The notes beneath the pieces were generated by a model. It searched no databases and was not told the origin of the DNA. It saw only the letters and a program-made list of their open reading frames with translations. Source: Eleginops maclovinus (lineage: Eukaryota > Chordata > Actinopteri > Perciformes > Eleginopidae). From it: a stretch of 64,000 bases of DNA. Made by a program: the position numbers and the translations under genes. Positions 1 to 13,803 of this stretch are shown here, one piece after another. Each line of letters opens with the position of its first letter. Position 1 is the stretch's first letter. The stretch covers positions 7,813,427 through 7,877,426 of the forward strand of contig NC_086366.1 of the NCBI RefSeq assembly GCF_036324505.1, given 5' to 3'.

Positions 1-3000
1 GAAAGGTAAAAAAAAAAAATTAGGGGAAAAAGGGAAAAAGGTTTAAGGCCCAAAAAATTACAAAAATCGAAATTTCCTAAGTTAAAAAGTTTTTTTTAAT
101 TAACCAAGGGGGGGTTTTTTTGGGTTTTTTTGGGGTTACTTTGTTTTTTTTTTAAAACCTTTTTTATTTTTTTTTTTAAAATAAAAAAAAAAAAAAAAAA
201 AACAAAAAAAAGTTTTTTGGGACAACAATTTGGTAAATTTAAAATCTTAATGTATTGAAACTTAAAACAATGCCCAATGCCCTTTTGGTTTTATAATTTT
301 ATTAAAATGCCCAGCCATAAAAAAAGGAAACCCCCCTGCCCTTCATCCCTTTAGTCCCTACTTTTTCAACCTTTGGGGGGCGGGTTGTTTTTTTTTGGGG
401 GGGTTTGCGGGCAGTTAGTCGGGTTGGGTTCAGCAACGTTTTTTTCCCAAAAAAATTGGGGGTTCAGTTAAAATTTTTTAGTGCTTTGGGGAAAAACGTT
501 TGAAACAGAGATGCGTGCCGAAATTTCAAATCAAAAGGGCGGTCCAAAACCTGGTTGGGGGTTGAAATATTTTTATAAGGGGCCTATTTTGGCGCAAGTA
601 AAAAACAAAATTTTCATCCATTCTTGTTGTTTTTTCATTTCAAAAACAAAGGTGTTTTAATCTTTCATATATGTGTGTGTAAGTTTGTTTTCTTTTTTTT
701 TAAATTAAAGGTTTTTTTAATTAGCTGGTTTTTGGGGTCTATTTTTAAAAAAAAGTGGTGCTTTGCAAGGTGTGTTTTGGGCCCCCCAGGGGGGCCCCCA
801 AAGAACCCTTTTAATAAAAAATGAATGTTAAGCAATTTTTTGGGGGGAAGGAGTTTGGGAAAAACCCTGACAGATTTTTTTTTGGTTTTTCGGTAAAGTT
901 CCTTGAAAAAAGCGTGGGGTTTGGAGGTGGGGGTTTTGGGGGGCCATGTGGGCTTCAGTGGTGCCCAACTCGAACTATGAGAACTTGGGGAAAAAAACCC
1001 AATGGAAGGTGTTTTTGTTTCCCCTCTCCCTGGGGGTTTTGCTGCTTTTCTGCCTTTTCATTTGCAAAGTTGGGGACAGAAAGATTGTTGCTGGGGTAAA
1101 GGGGGAAAAAAGAAGGGAGCTGGAAAAAAAATTGCCCAATGGAGTTTAAAAAAACCAGTAAATTTTTGGGCTCAAATGTGTCCTCTTTTCTCCGGGTCGT
1201 GAGGGGGGGTACGGGGACGTTTGAGCCCCGGTCAGCAGGTTTCCCGGTTGGGGGGGGAAGTGATCGGCCCAAAGATATTTTCCTTTGATTTTGGGGCAGT
1301 TGCCTCCAGGAAAAGGCGCTTCCTCGGCTGGGTACGTCCTGGCTGGCTGTGCGGGATGAAGGGCTGAGGTTTTGCCTGCCTGCTGTTTATCCCCCTGGGT
1401 ACAACCCGGGTTTGGGAAAAACCAGCCAAAAAACCTTTTTCCCAAAGGAAGCCGAAAAATTTCCTTTTTGTGTTCATTTATACTGTTCATACAAAAGGGG
1501 GTTAAATTGCAACATTTTAAAAAGTTTAAAAAAAATTTATTTTTTTAAAATGTTTTTTTAAATCTTTTGGGGAAGTTGCAAGGCGAAATTTTCCCCCAAA
1601 AGTCCTAAAATTTTGGGCCCATAAAAAGGGGGCTTGTTTTTTTTGGTTTTTTAAATCGTAATAAGTGAAGCCACCCAGGTTTAAAATTGGAGTAAAAAAA
1701 ACAAGGAAAGAAAAAAAAAGGGAAATTTTTTAATTTCCGTATATTTTTATTTTTTTGGGAAAAATTTGCAGTGTAAAAAATTGAAAACAAAAAGGGACGG
1801 GGCGAAATGCCCCTTTTTAGGCCCATTTTTTTTTTTCTTTAAGCTCTTTACAAAAATTCCGTTGGCGGGTTTTTTTCTTTTATAAAAATTTTTTGGGGGG
1901 TTTGGGTTATTTTTTTTTGCAATTAACATGTTCTTTTGGTTACAGGGGGTGTTGGGTGGCTTTGGGGGGTGCCTCGTCCCAGTCTTTGGTGCCTTAAAAG
2001 TCTGCCCTTTTTCTGCCCCGAGGGGCCCCTCCCCTCGCCCTTTTTTAAAGGGGGGAGCCCAACTTTTGGGCCCTTGGAGGAAAATTTTGACCCAGAGCAA
2101 AACCCGGGCCAACGGGGGTTTTGGATTTGTTGATGTTTCTTTTTTGTGGTTCTTCCCTTTTCAAAAATTTCAGGGTGTTTTTCGGTGTTTTTGCAGGTCA
2201 ATGCTGGGGGGCAGGACACAATTTTGGGACGGAGGGTTGAGCTTCTGATTTATTAAAGGATGCCCCCCGGGCCCCCTGCTTTTGGTGGGGCAGGACGGGC
2301 CTCGGCAGGGGGTTTGATTTGAAACCATTAGTTACTGCTATTTAAAATTTTGGTTTTAAAAACCTAAATTCCCTTTTAAATGTGAAAAAATTTTTAAACA
2401 AGGGGATTTAAATTTTGTGTTGTTTTTTTTTACTTTGGCCTAATTTAAAATTTAAATTAGGGATTTTTTAATTGGGTTTTTTGGGGGATTTGGGGGTTTT
2501 TTTTGGTTTTTTCACTCGGGGGTTGTTCCCTTTGGGGGTGGTTTTCGGGCCCCCCTGTTGGGGTTTTCCCAGTGGGGGAGCGGGGGGGAAGGTTCTGTTA
2601 CAATGGGGGGGTTACCAAAGGGGGGGGCCCGGGGGGCGTATGTACTGGTCCCCCCGGGGGGAGGGGGGGTTTTTGGGGGGTTTTATTGGATGGGGGGGGG
2701 TTTTGGCACCGTGTTGGGGGGGGGACTTTGGGTGCCGGGGGTTTGCATTATTTTTTTATTTTTTTTTTTTTATCTATTTTTTCATTTTTTTAAACAAAAT
2801 TTTCCCTTAAAATTTCTTAATTTTTCTTCCCTTCTCTGCGGATTACTCTGTGCTCCTTTTGAAGAGTTTCCCAAATGGGCTGCTATTTAACATCTACTTT
2901 TTTGGGGTCCGGGCCATGAACCCCATTTCCCGTGGGTCACTCACTTTTGCCCTACACATTTTCTTGCCCTTTGGTTTTAAAATTGCCCCTTTGTTAAATG

Positions 3001-4486
3001 CGTTGGGGGGCCCGTAAGGTGTGGATACAGCGGAGACCAGGGAAGGGCTCTGAAGAAAGGGGGGAGGATTGGGGGGCAAATTGGGAGGAATGAGACCCTG
3101 GGGCCCAAACTAAAAGGGCCCATTTAAAAGGCAGCCCTGAATTCTCAATCAAGCCGCAAGTAATATACAACCGTTTAAGGTTGGGGAAAATTTTTTCCCA
3201 ATTCATTCGCCTGCCCCTTGTACTTTGCAGTTTACCCCCTTTTCCCGTGTTTTTTAATGAAACGAAATCTTCAAAAGTTTAGGGGAAAATTTGGGGATAA
3301 ATCAAAAAACATTTTGGGTGTGTTGCTTTTTTTTTTCAATTTTAAATGAAAACTCTCCTCCCTATGTTTTTTTCACTGAGGGGAAAATTTTGGGACCCCA
3401 AAAAATTAATCAATTTGGTGAAGAGGAATTAAAGGGGCCCAAGGGTAAAATTTAGAAACCCAAAACTTCCACAGTAAACAGGATCTCGGAATATGTCCGA
3501 TGTTTTTGCTTTGTGTTTTTTTAGGTGTTTCCTTTTGGTTTGGGGGAAGGGGGGCCAGCACTGCTCTTTTTAAGGGGGTTGGGCCCAAAAAGAAGGAGGA
3601 GGTCAGGGCTCGTTCTCACGGCCACTGTAAGGATTCCCAACCTAAAGTAAGACATCACGGGTTTTTTTTAACAAAAAAAGAAAAGATGCTTTTTGGGAAA
3701 CAGAGACTCTTACATTTTTTGTTTTTAATTTTAAAAGAATCCATTTCCCAAAACCCTTTATAAAGGGGGACTTTTTTCCCCCCACGGTGTTGCAGTCATT
3801 GCTTTTTTTGCTCTGCAACCTTTTGTGGTGGATATCTAAGGAAGGGGGAAATTTGGGCCAAAAGGGGGGTTCTCTGTCATGTTCCCCTCCCCAACCAATC
3901 ACAGCCTTTTCCGGGGTTTAAAAAGATTCCCTGTTTTATCCCAAAAACCCTCCCCAACCCTTGGAAAGGGGTTAAGTGGAACCCCCCTTTCCTTTTCCTT
4001 TTGATTTTTCATTTTAGGGGAAACCCAAAAAAACAATAAAAAAATTAGAGCATTTCAAGGGTTTTTCGGGTTTTTGCAAATTTTAAGGGGCCCCTTTAAA
4101 AAATTAAAAAACTTTGAGGTTTTTAAGAGTGAAATGAAGGGGGGACAATATAAATTTAAATTTTGTTTTTATTCCCGGGAATTGATAGATAAAAATTTGG
4201 GTTTTTAAGTAAGGGGCCCACTATTATAGAATTGTCTGTAATTTTTTTATATTCAAAATTTTCGAAATTTGCTTATTTGTGAAATTACTCAATGGGTGTA
4301 CTGCTGTAGTTCTGTTTATACATTTTATTCAATATGTCATTGTTCAGTAGTTTCATAGTGTTTGTCAGTTAGAGTGGGTATACCTACATGTTATTTTGAG
4401 GCTTTCTGGTAGCAGTTGATTAAATAAAGCAATCTTTTAAGACAGGCAGAATCCAAACAAACTGTAAATGTTGAAACCAAAAACAA

Positions 4487-4639
4487 ATGAGTTATGACTT
4501 GGAGTATTGTTTGACTGTCGCCAACACTGTGATGCTCTCTCAGAGTCCAAAGGCAGCAGAAGGCAGTGTCACGGTGAAGTACAGCCTGGCAGGCCATCCT
4601 TCTCAGAACCAGCTCCACTTCAGCCTCAAAACCTGCAGA
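4487..4639 (+). other. Unrecognised open frame in a clean island, possible coding exon
   Basis: This frame lies in the best-quality island of the noisy block. It starts at an ATG shortly after an in-frame TGA (4,472-4,474) and encodes a mixed-composition peptide beginning MSYDLEYCLTVANTVMLSQS, with a further stretch containing VTVKYSLAG and LHFSLKTC. The frame stays open past 4,650 and GTAAAA follows GAACTCTGG at about 4,650, a possible splice donor. There is no pyrimidine-rich acceptor just upstream, which argues against a typical internal exon. I do not recognise the peptide. It could belong to the same + strand gene as the terminal exon at 14,026, or be chance. The opposite strand is also open here, which weakens the case. 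Confidence 0.2.
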
Positions 4640-4659
4640 GAACTCTGGGTAAAACAGGC

Positions 4660-4800
4660 ATTGTGTCAGGAATGGGGTAAGGTGGACCCAACTGCAGTAA
4701 AAGGATGAGGGATACAAAGTACAACAAAAAGCAAGCTTTTATTTACAAAAAGCTGTTAACAAAAACTAGGGACGCAGGCAAAGAAATAAAAAAAGGGGAA
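4660..4800. repeat. Dispersed repeat fragment with GGTGGACCCAA motif
   Basis: The stretch beginning near 4,684 (GGTGGACCCAACTGCAG), followed by an AAAG/ACAAA-rich tail and TTTATTTACAAAAAGC, resembles a repeat start common in fish genomes. A related start occurs at 35,168 in this window (GGTGGACCCAAACGCAG followed by similar A-rich sequence). The far end runs into noisy sequence, so its length cannot be judged. The element class is not clear to me. Confidence 0.4.
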
Positions 4801-6049
4801 AAAGTAGCAAAAATAAAAAAAACGGGCCAGAAGAGCATTTTGGGCCCGGGAAGGGGGCCCAAATTAAGGGTTAAAAAACTGAAAAGGGGACCCAAGGGAA
4901 AAAGGAAAAGACAAAAGGGGGACAAAGATTTTAAAAAGGGACAAAACCAGCTGGAGGGGGGGGAGGGAAACAAGGGAAAAAAGGGGACCCACTGGCAGGG
5001 GGGGAAAAAACCGAGAAGGAATCAACAAAAATTGGACAGGGAAACAGGGGGTGGGAAAACACCTTTAAAAATTAAAACCAGAAACGGAAAGCCTATAACA
5101 ATTAAAAAATTTAAAACGGGAAGGGAAACCCCCAAATTTTCAGGGAACCCCTTTGGTTCAAAACTGGGTCATGTAAATTTTTGGGGGATTATAATATCTT
5201 TTTAAATGTGAATGTTTAAGCTTTTTAGCAAAAGTAAAAAAAAGGGGTTTTGGCATTGGCAATGTAAAATTTTTCCCCCAAAATTTTGAAAAAAAAACCA
5301 ACTTAAAACACTAATGGTTTTTTGCCCCCCTAATGTTTTTGCTTGTATTTTTTGTTTGCAAAATTTAAAGGGTTTTATAGAATATTTTTTAAAAAAAAAA
5401 TAGGGGCTTTTTTTGCGTGACTTTAAATTTAAAATTTTTAAATTACAATTTATTTCCCAACTTCTGTATTGTGGGGGTCACTTTTGTGGAAAAACTTTCA
5501 GTGTTTTTCCCTTTTGTTTTTAAAGATGCCCATTTTTTTGGGGAAATGTTTCTGATTGAGAAAAATTCCTTTTAACCCCCTTTTTTAAAAACTGTATGTC
5601 TTTTAAATTAAAACTTGGGGGTTTGACAAATTTACTGGATCGATGTTTTACGCTTTCCGGGGCCCCGGGGATTAACATTTCCCCCAGATTGGCTGCCGGC
5701 TCTGATTCGTTTCCTTGGGGGATGGGGGGTAAAAAAGAGAACGGGGAAAGGGGCCAGAAAAAGGGGGTTTTGGAAAAGAAGGGGGGTGGGCAGCGTTCCA
5801 ATCAGGGGTGTGGGGGACGCCTTCCGGGCCTTCATTGCTGTCAAATAAGGCAACGGAAAAAAGGAAATTAAAAGGACCCCTGGTGTCCCGAGATTTAAAA
5901 TTTAGCCGTAAGAAAATTCGAAAAGGGAAACCCTTTGGGTTCAAAAAAGGTTTTGCCCCCGGGGGGGAAAGTATGTTAGTAATTTAACAATCTAATCCCA
6001 AATTTCCCCCCAAATGGGGTTATTGAAATTTTAATTATTATTTTAATAA

Positions 6050-8790
6050 TGTCTCTGAAATTTTTTTTTTAAATTTTTCTCAGTTTTAAAGACTAAACAA
6101 GTAAAAAATTTTTCCCCTGTGCTCTATTTTTTTTTGTTTAGGGTTTGGGGTTTGGGGTTTTATTAAAACAAAAAACCCTTTTTCAGTTTTTTTTCTAAAT
6201 TTCTTTTTTCAACGGGGCATTAAAGTTTTTTGAGACATTTTTTTTTTGGGAAAAAGGCCCCTTTTTTCTTTTGTTTTTTTTTAAAAAAAATGTCAAAATT
6301 TTCCCAAAAACATTTAAATTGATTGAAATTTTTGTATATAATTCCCCCTAATGTGGGATTTTGAACTGGGTGTTTTTGTTGAGTATTTTTTGATGCTTTG
6401 ACCCTTTCCCCACTTTGGGGACCTGTTTTTTTTTCTTGGGGAGAAAAATTAATTTATATAAAAGGTATATAGAAAATTCGTTGCTTCTAAAAGTGTTGTG
6501 TAATCAGCCAATGTTTTTGCTTTAAACTTTTGGCAAGATTTTCGGGGGCTTAATGTTTTTTTTTGTTTTTCCCTGTGAATGTTAAAAGGTTAAAGCGTTT
6601 TTTTTTCATGGGGCCTCAAGGTATGTAAACAAAGCCTTTTCCTCCAAAACATTTTTTTTTTTTTTGGCTCATTTCTAACTGGTGAACATTGATTTACCTC
6701 GTAAAGACGTGTTTACAAACCTTTTCTAGCTTCTCATTGGTTTCTAGTTGCCTTTTGTTTTGGGATAGTTTGTTCATTAACCTTAAAAGGGTTTTTGTAC
6801 CCTGGGGGATTCCAGGGATCAAAAGGGGGGTAATTAAAAAGTGTAATTTTCGGTTTTTAATTTTGGGTGTGGATTTTGGGGCCCAAAAACAGTTTTTATT
6901 AGGGGGAAATAACAGTTTTTTACATGGGTTTTTTTAAAAAATGGATTGAAATTTCAGTTTAATTTTTTTCATTTAAGGGGTTTTAAAAAATTTCAAACCC
7001 ATTACTGAAATTGTTTCTCTGTAAAATTTTATATTTACACGGGTTTTAAATTTAAGTGCTTTCAGGAAAAAATTTGTGTTTTCGTGCACAATTTGGGAAA
7101 CTTAAACCCTTTTAAAATAAATCAATGTAATCTACTGTGGGAATTTTGGGTTTTTTTTTAAAGAGTCCCCCAAGTTTTCCATTGATCTTAATTTTGAAAC
7201 AATCTTCTCAAAAGTGTCTGCCTTATGCCTGTTTTCCCCTCTGTGAATACAGTACATATGATAAACGTATGTAGATAATTGTTGCTTCTGCAAACTTTTT
7301 GTACCTGCCCATTTATTCAAATGACATTTGCAAAGAGATCATTTTTGTTTTTGTTTTTCTATGTAGCAGGTACCAATGGAATGTGCTCCAATGGACATAT
7401 TACCCTTTGGCAAGTAACCATTTACTTATCTCAGTATGTACAGTGAATATTGTATATATAAAATTGTTTACATTCCCTTTCTAGCCCTTTTTAAAAAGAC
7501 AAAAAACGCTTTGGGGAGTTTACTTTTCCCCTTCAACAAAAAAGGAAATTTTTATAATAAAAAAAAAATAAGAGTATTTTTTTTTTAAATTTTCCCAAAA
7601 AAAACTGGCTTTGGTTTTAAAATATATTTCTTGGGGGCCCATAAAATTTAAAAATTTCATGGCATTTCTCATTTGTAAGATAATTTTGTGTTTTTTTCGG
7701 CCAAAATTGTTGGGGCCCCATGAACTGCGTTGTTTACTTGGTTTTTTTTTCCCTTTTTTTGCTTTGTTAATCACCCTTCTTTGACCTGTTTTGCCCGGTG
7801 GGGTTAAAAATTAAAAATTTTTGAAATGATATTAGATAATCGTTTCTTCTTTAAAAAGGGTTTTGCAAAATTCCCAATTTTCTTTTAAAGACATTTGGGA
7901 AAAGACCGGGCCCTTTTTTTCTTTTTTTTTTTTAAATGTGAATTGGGTTTTGGGAAAATTTGGGGGGGCTATGTGGGAAAATTCCCTCAAATTAATCAAA
8001 ATTTTTAACTTTTTTGGTTTTAATTAAAATTTTTTAAAACCTTTTTTAAAAGGGCAGTTTTAGGGAAAAAAAATTTTTTCAAAAAACTGGGGCCCTTTTT
8101 GTATGTCTGTTTTTTTTTTTTAGGGGAGTTTTGGGTTGCCAATTTTTTCCTAGGAAAAATATTTGGGGCTTCATGGGAGTATGCTAAGGAAATTAAAAAT
8201 TTTAATGCCACTTTTAAACCCCAATGGGGTTTTGTAAAATTTCTTACATGGGAATAATTTTCTCTGTTAAAAATTTAAATTTTATTTTCAGTATTAAGGG
8301 GCTAAACAAGTGAAATATTTCCCGTCTTTTATGTTCTGTTTCGGTAGGGTTTTGGGTTTTAAACTGAATTTTAAAAACCCCATTTTTTGCTTTTTTTAAA
8401 AACTTCATATTCACACGCATGCATTCAAGTGATTTGAGACATTTTTACATTTGAGAAGCTCAATTTTCTTTTGTTAATATTAAAAAATGTCAAAAGTTTC
8501 CAAACAGTCCATTGATTGCAATTTGTATATAATCTCCCTAATGTAGGCCTTATGAACTGGGGTGTGTTAAAAGTTTTGGGTTTTTTTGGTTGCTTTGGTT
8601 TCCCTCCCCTTTGACCTGTTTTGTTCTCTGTGAGTAAAATAAAAAATGGGAAAAGGGATTTTTTATTTTTTTGGGTTCTGGGAAAAACTTGTTTTTAAAC
8701 AGGGCCCAATGATTTTCAAAGATATTTGCAAAGAGACCAAAGGGTTAAAGGGGGTTTTTTTTTTTTATTGGTTTTATGTTTGAAAGACAT
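6050..8790. repeat. Degenerate long-period tandem repeat, about four units
   Basis: Recognisable landmarks recur in order despite the base errors. CTAAACAAGT occurs near 6,093 and 8,302. CCTGTTTT-type blocks lie at about 6,422, 7,228, 7,780 and 8,613. TCGTTGCTTCT or its variants occur near 6,478, 7,279 and 7,839. ATTTGCAAAGAGA occurs near 7,327 and 8,728. Unit spacing is about 800, 555 and 830 bp. The units have diverged and are overlaid with homopolymer errors, so the true period is uncertain. The array may be the reason this segment assembled poorly. Confidence 0.5.
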
Positions 8791-11700
8791 TGGGGGGGCT
8801 TGGGGAAATTCCCATTTTTGAGAAAGTTAAATTAAAAACAAAGCCCCCTTTTTCTAAAAATTTGTTTTATCTTTAAGTATTTTTCCCGTGAAAAAATTGA
8901 TTTGCCCTTTGTAAAACAGGTTTTACATCCTTTTAGTTTACATTTGGGAAATAGTCCCCGTGGTCCCCAAAAATTTTTAAATTTAAAAAAAATAATTTTA
9001 TTTTCACCCCAAATTTCAATTTTACCTTTTAAAAAATTTTTGGGGGGTCTTTTTAACTTTTTAACCCCAACCCTTTTTGGGGGACCCTTTTGGAAAAAAT
9101 TTTCCAAGGGTTTCCTTGTGGGGGTTTTAGTTTTGGAATTCCCCTGGGGAAAAAGGATTTTGGGGACAAACTAAAAAAAGCCCCGTTTTGGGTTTAAAAA
9201 CCGGGTTTCTTCCTTTAAAATTCTTTCAGTTTGTTTAAGGCAAAAATTTTTTAATTTTTATTTAAAAACACCGCCCCAAAAATCAAAAGCTCCCAAATTA
9301 CTTTGGCCCCAAAAAACCAAATGAAAAAACCCGGGAAAAAATTTTAAAAACCCAAAGGGGGAAAAAATTAAACTAAAAATAACACTTGGGGGAAGGAAAA
9401 TGTGGGACCAATTTTTGGAAAAGGAAGGTTTAAAAAATTAAAATTTTCCCCCGCCTTTGGGGAGGGAATTCTGTGGGGAAAAATTCCGTTGGTGAGCCCA
9501 AAAAACCCGAACCCAATTTTTGGGGGGATGGTTTTTAATTAAAGTTTTGGGGAAAAACCCAAAAAACAAATCCCTCCCGTAAAAAAGCCGCCGGGTTTTT
9601 AAAATTTGAAATTTTTTTGGGGTCCCCTTTTTTTAAAAACCAGTTTTTTGGTCCCATTGATATTTTTTTGGAGGGAAATTTTGGATAAAAGGGGAAATTT
9701 GGGGGGGGGAAGTTTGGTTTTTGGGAAACCTAAAAAGGACTTTTTGGCTTCTGGTTTAAAATGAAAGCCAAGGGGGGTTTCTTTTCCAAAGGGTTTCCCC
9801 CTCTCCTGTAAAATGGGGGGTTTGGGGAAAAATTATGTTTGGTTTTTTTTTGGGGAAAAGGGTTCTCCTTTTGGGTGGAAAGGGGATGGGTTTTTTTGTG
9901 TGTTTTTTTAAAAAACCCCTTTGGGGGGTTTGGAAAAAAAGGGGAAACGTTGGGTGGGGGTTGGTTTCAAGGGAAAAACCCCCGGGATTTGAAGGGTTTT
10001 CTTAAATGGCTTTCCCTCCGGAGTTGGGCCAAAACCTTTAAACTCCAACCCCAATTTTAAAAATTTTTTGGAGGGGTTGAAATTTTTTTTTGCAAAAGGA
10101 CGCCCCAAAAAATTTTTTGTTTAAAAATTATTTTTAAAGGGAAATTTAAAAGGGCCCCCTTTTGGGGACATATTTGGTTTAAAACAAAAAAAAGTTTTCC
10201 CTTCCCCCTCATTTGCCCCTACAAAGGGTATAAAAAATTTGGGTGAAACTTTTTTAAAAAAATTCAATTTTCCCAAACTTTGGTAAAAAAAAAGAAAATT
10301 TGTTTTTAAATGGAATTTTTTTTCTTTTTGTTTCTTAAAGTTCCCAAAAAAATTTCCCTAATGTAAAAAAAAGGCCCCCAAAATTTTTTTTTTAATTTGG
10401 GGGAAAAAGGGACCAAATTGTGTGGGCAAAAATTTTTTCCCCTTTTTGAAATTAAAATTTTATTTTGCCTTTTTTCATTTTCAAATTTTTCCCGGGTCTT
10501 TTTGAACCTTTGGGGAACCCAAAGTTTCTCGGGAACCCCCCCCAATGGGTTTTTTTAAATTGGGTTTGGGGGGCTGGATCCGTTGGCCTCCCCTGTTTTG
10601 GGGAAAAAAAGCTAATGGGCTTTCCCGAAACCTTGGGGTTTTTAATTTGGCCCCCAAACCCGGCTTTCATTTTGGTTTGGGAAGAAAAAAATTATTTTCC
10701 GTAATTCAAGGTTTTCACTAATACTTTTGGGGGCCCCAAAAAAAAATTAGAATCAACTGAAAATAAAAACCCCAAAAGGAAAAAATAACAAAACCCCCCC
10801 AAAAGGTTTAAATTGGGCCTTTTTGGCATTTTGGCAATTTTTTTAAGGTTTTGGGGTGCCTTTTCCCGGGGGGGAATATCCGAAATTTAGGGAAGGTTCC
10901 CTTTTGATAGTTCCCAATTAAAATTTTAAATTAAAAAGGTTTTGGTGTTTTTGTTTTGGTTCCCCAAAATTTACCCAAGGCCTTAAACTGCTTTTTTTTT
11001 TTAAATTTTGGGGGTTTTTTTTTTTTTTTTGGTCTTTTTTTAAAATTTTTTTCAAAAATTTTCATAAAATTGAAAAACATTTTCCCTTTTTTATGTTTGG
11101 TTTTTAAATTTTTTTGGGAAAAAAAGGGGGGCCCCCTTTGGAAATTTTTTTTCATTTTAAGAAGGGTCAGGATTTTTGGGAAAAAATTTCTTTTTACTTT
11201 CAGGGTTCCCTTTCAGGGGTGGGTTATTCCTAAATTTTTTTTCCTTTTTTTTTAAACAGTTTTTTATTTTTTATATTTGGTTTTTGTGTTTTTTCCTTTT
11301 AAGCCCCATTGTAAATTTTTAGGCCAAACCGCTTTTTTAAAATGTAAAAATCCCGGGCTTTAGGGGTTTTTTTTAAACAAATTCTACCTGGATTGGCCCC
11401 AAAAGCTTTAAAAAAAGTATAAATTTTTTAAAAATTTAATTTTGACTTAAATTTTTTAAAGGGTTTTATTTTTTTGTAATTTTTGGAAACTTTTTTTGTA
11501 AAATTTTCCTTTGGGGACAGTTAAAAAAAAATTTTAACTTCATTGTTTTTAATTCCCCGGCAATGTTTTAAAAATAACCTTTTTTCGTTTTAAAAATTAA
11601 AATTTTTTTTTCATGGAAGGGTTTAAAGGAAAAAAAAAATTTTTTGTTTTTGTTTCCTTTTCCCCTTTTTTTAAAAAAGGGAGGTGTTTCCCCAAAAAAC

Positions 11701-13731
11701 CAGTCAGGGTGGGCCAAAAAGGGGGGAAAATTTAAATTTTTTATTTTGGGCCCTTTGGGTTTTTTTTTGGGAGTTCACGTGGCATGTTTCCAACAACTTC
11801 TAAATTACAAACATTTTTTTCGTTGGGTTGGGTTTTTTCTCCAAGAACGTTTGGGGGGGGGGGAGTTTTTTGGGGCACTGCGGGAAAGTTTTTCTCCACA
11901 CACCCAAAAAAATTTTCAACCGGGTTTTCCCCCTTTTTACTTTTATTTAAAAATTCCTCCTTTTCCCAAAAAATTTTTTAAAATTTTGGGTTAAAATTTT
12001 TTTTTGATCCTTAACTGAGTTCCCAGGGGTAAAAAATTTAGTTTTAAAGGTTTTTGTTTTAAATAAAACCCCTTTTTCACCCCCCCGTTCAACCCAAAAT
12101 GGGGCAAAAAAGATTTAAAAACCCCGCCCCCAAATTGTTCTTTTGGAAAAAAGATGAGGGGGCAGGGGGTTATTTTTTTTTTCACCGGGAGGCCGAAATT
12201 AAAATTTAAAAAAACCCGGAAAAAACATTTTAGGAAAATTTTTTTAAAAAAATTTGGGTTTTAGAAAAAAGTTTTTGGTTTAAATTAAATGGAAATTGCT
12301 CTTTTCAATGTAAAAAAGTTTTAAACTCCTTTCTTATTTTTCCCTTTTTAATTTTTTCATTTTTTAAAAACTTTTCAAAAAAATTCACAAAAACCCAAAA
12401 AAGCCTTTTATAATTTAAATCCCTTTTTTGGGAAAAGGACCTTTTTAATTTTTTCAAAGGGGGGAAAAAATTCTGGGACCATTGGGGGTAAACCCAAATT
12501 TTGCCAAAATCATTGGGGGGTTAAACCTTTTTTTTTTTACAAATTTTTTTAAAATAAAAAAGGGGTTTCCCAAAATTTTTTTCATTGGGTTTTTAAAATT
12601 AAAAGGGGGAAAAAAATTAAAGGGGGGGGGCCAAAACCAAAATTGAAAAGTAAGGGGGCCCCAAAAACTTTTAAAATTTAACAAACTCATTTTTTTTAAA
12701 AAACCCCCCTAAAGGGCCAAAGGGGTTAAAGTCCCCTTAATTAAAAAATGGCCCCCCTTTTACCTTTAGGACCTGGGAAGTTTTATTTTTAAGGGTTTGG
12801 ATTTTCCGAAGGGTTTTTTATTAGGCAGTTTTTTTAAAAAATGAAAAAATTTTCTAAAAATTAAATTTTTTGTTGTTAGGGAAAATTCAATTTTAAAGTT
12901 TTTTGGAAAATTTAAATTTTTTTTTTTTTCTTAAACAAAGGGGAATTAATCCTTTTGGTTTTTTGGGGGCCAAGTAAAAAAGGGGTGTTTTCCCTATGGG
13001 AATAAATTTTTTTAAAGCAAAAGGGTTTTTTTATGCCAAAATTAAAAAGAGGGCCATGGAAATTTGGGTTGGTTTTAGCTTTAAGGCTTGGGGGGCCCCA
13101 GCCCACTCCCGACCAAATGGCTTTGGGGGGGTGGAAAATTTTTTCCCCCCAAAGCCCCCAAAACAGTTTGGGGACTGTGGGGGAATTGGGCCCCATTTAG
13201 GAATTGGTGGAAAAATTTTTAAACTTTCGAAAACCCCCCCTTTGTTCCAAAAAAGGGTTAATTTTAAAAAATATTAAAATTTTGTTTTTTCCTATTTTTT
13301 TTTACGATTTTTTGGGAATTTTTTTAAAAACCTCAAAGTGGGTTCCTGGGGTTTTTTTTATTTTGTTTTTGAGGTTTCCATGTTTAAAATTGGGCCCCTT
13401 TTTTAAAATCCCAAGGGGGGTTTTTAAAATTTTTACTTTTTTGTTGGCATTGCCTTTGTGTTTAAAGATGCAGTGTCATTTACTGTAGGGGCCCCCTTTT
13501 AAACCTTTTTATCCAAAAACCCTTTTGGCAGAACTCCAAAAAAACACTTTTTGAAAAATGGTTTCCAGGGCAAACCCCCCAAACCCGAAGGACCAATTTA
13601 GAATTGACAAAGGTTCTCTGTGCACTTAAAACTGCCCCGGGGATTTTTGGGGTTAAAAAACGAAAACATCCTCAAAAAAAAACAAAAAAATCAAAAGGGG
13701 GCGCTCTGATTTTTTTTTTTTTTTTTTGTGT

Positions 13732-13803
13732 GAGGGGGGGGGGTGTGTGTGTGTTTTGGGGTGGGGGGGTGTTTTTGTGTGTGTGTGGGGTGGGGGTGGG
13801 TGG
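13732..13803 (+). repeat. G/T-rich low-complexity tract
   Basis: A run of TTTT followed by (GT)n interspersed with inflated G runs. It is probably a (GT)n microsatellite distorted by homopolymer errors at the edge of the noisy block. Confidence 0.6.

Noticed and set aside
946..1149. Frame with a membrane-segment-like stretch (WKVFLFPLSLGVLLLFCLFIC)
   Set aside because: It lies in error-dense sequence where T-rich runs translate to Phe/Leu, and overlapping frames are equally open. It cannot be trusted without polished sequence.
4705..5205. 166-codon Lys/Gly-rich frame
   Set aside because: It begins in a repeat fragment and runs into homopolymer-inflated sequence. Its composition (KKG, GGK, KRK) mirrors A and G runs.
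6139..6163. GGGTTT/GGGGTTT run resembling telomere repeat
   Set aside because: It is in the homopolymer-inflated block, and the G and T run lengths are not reliable.
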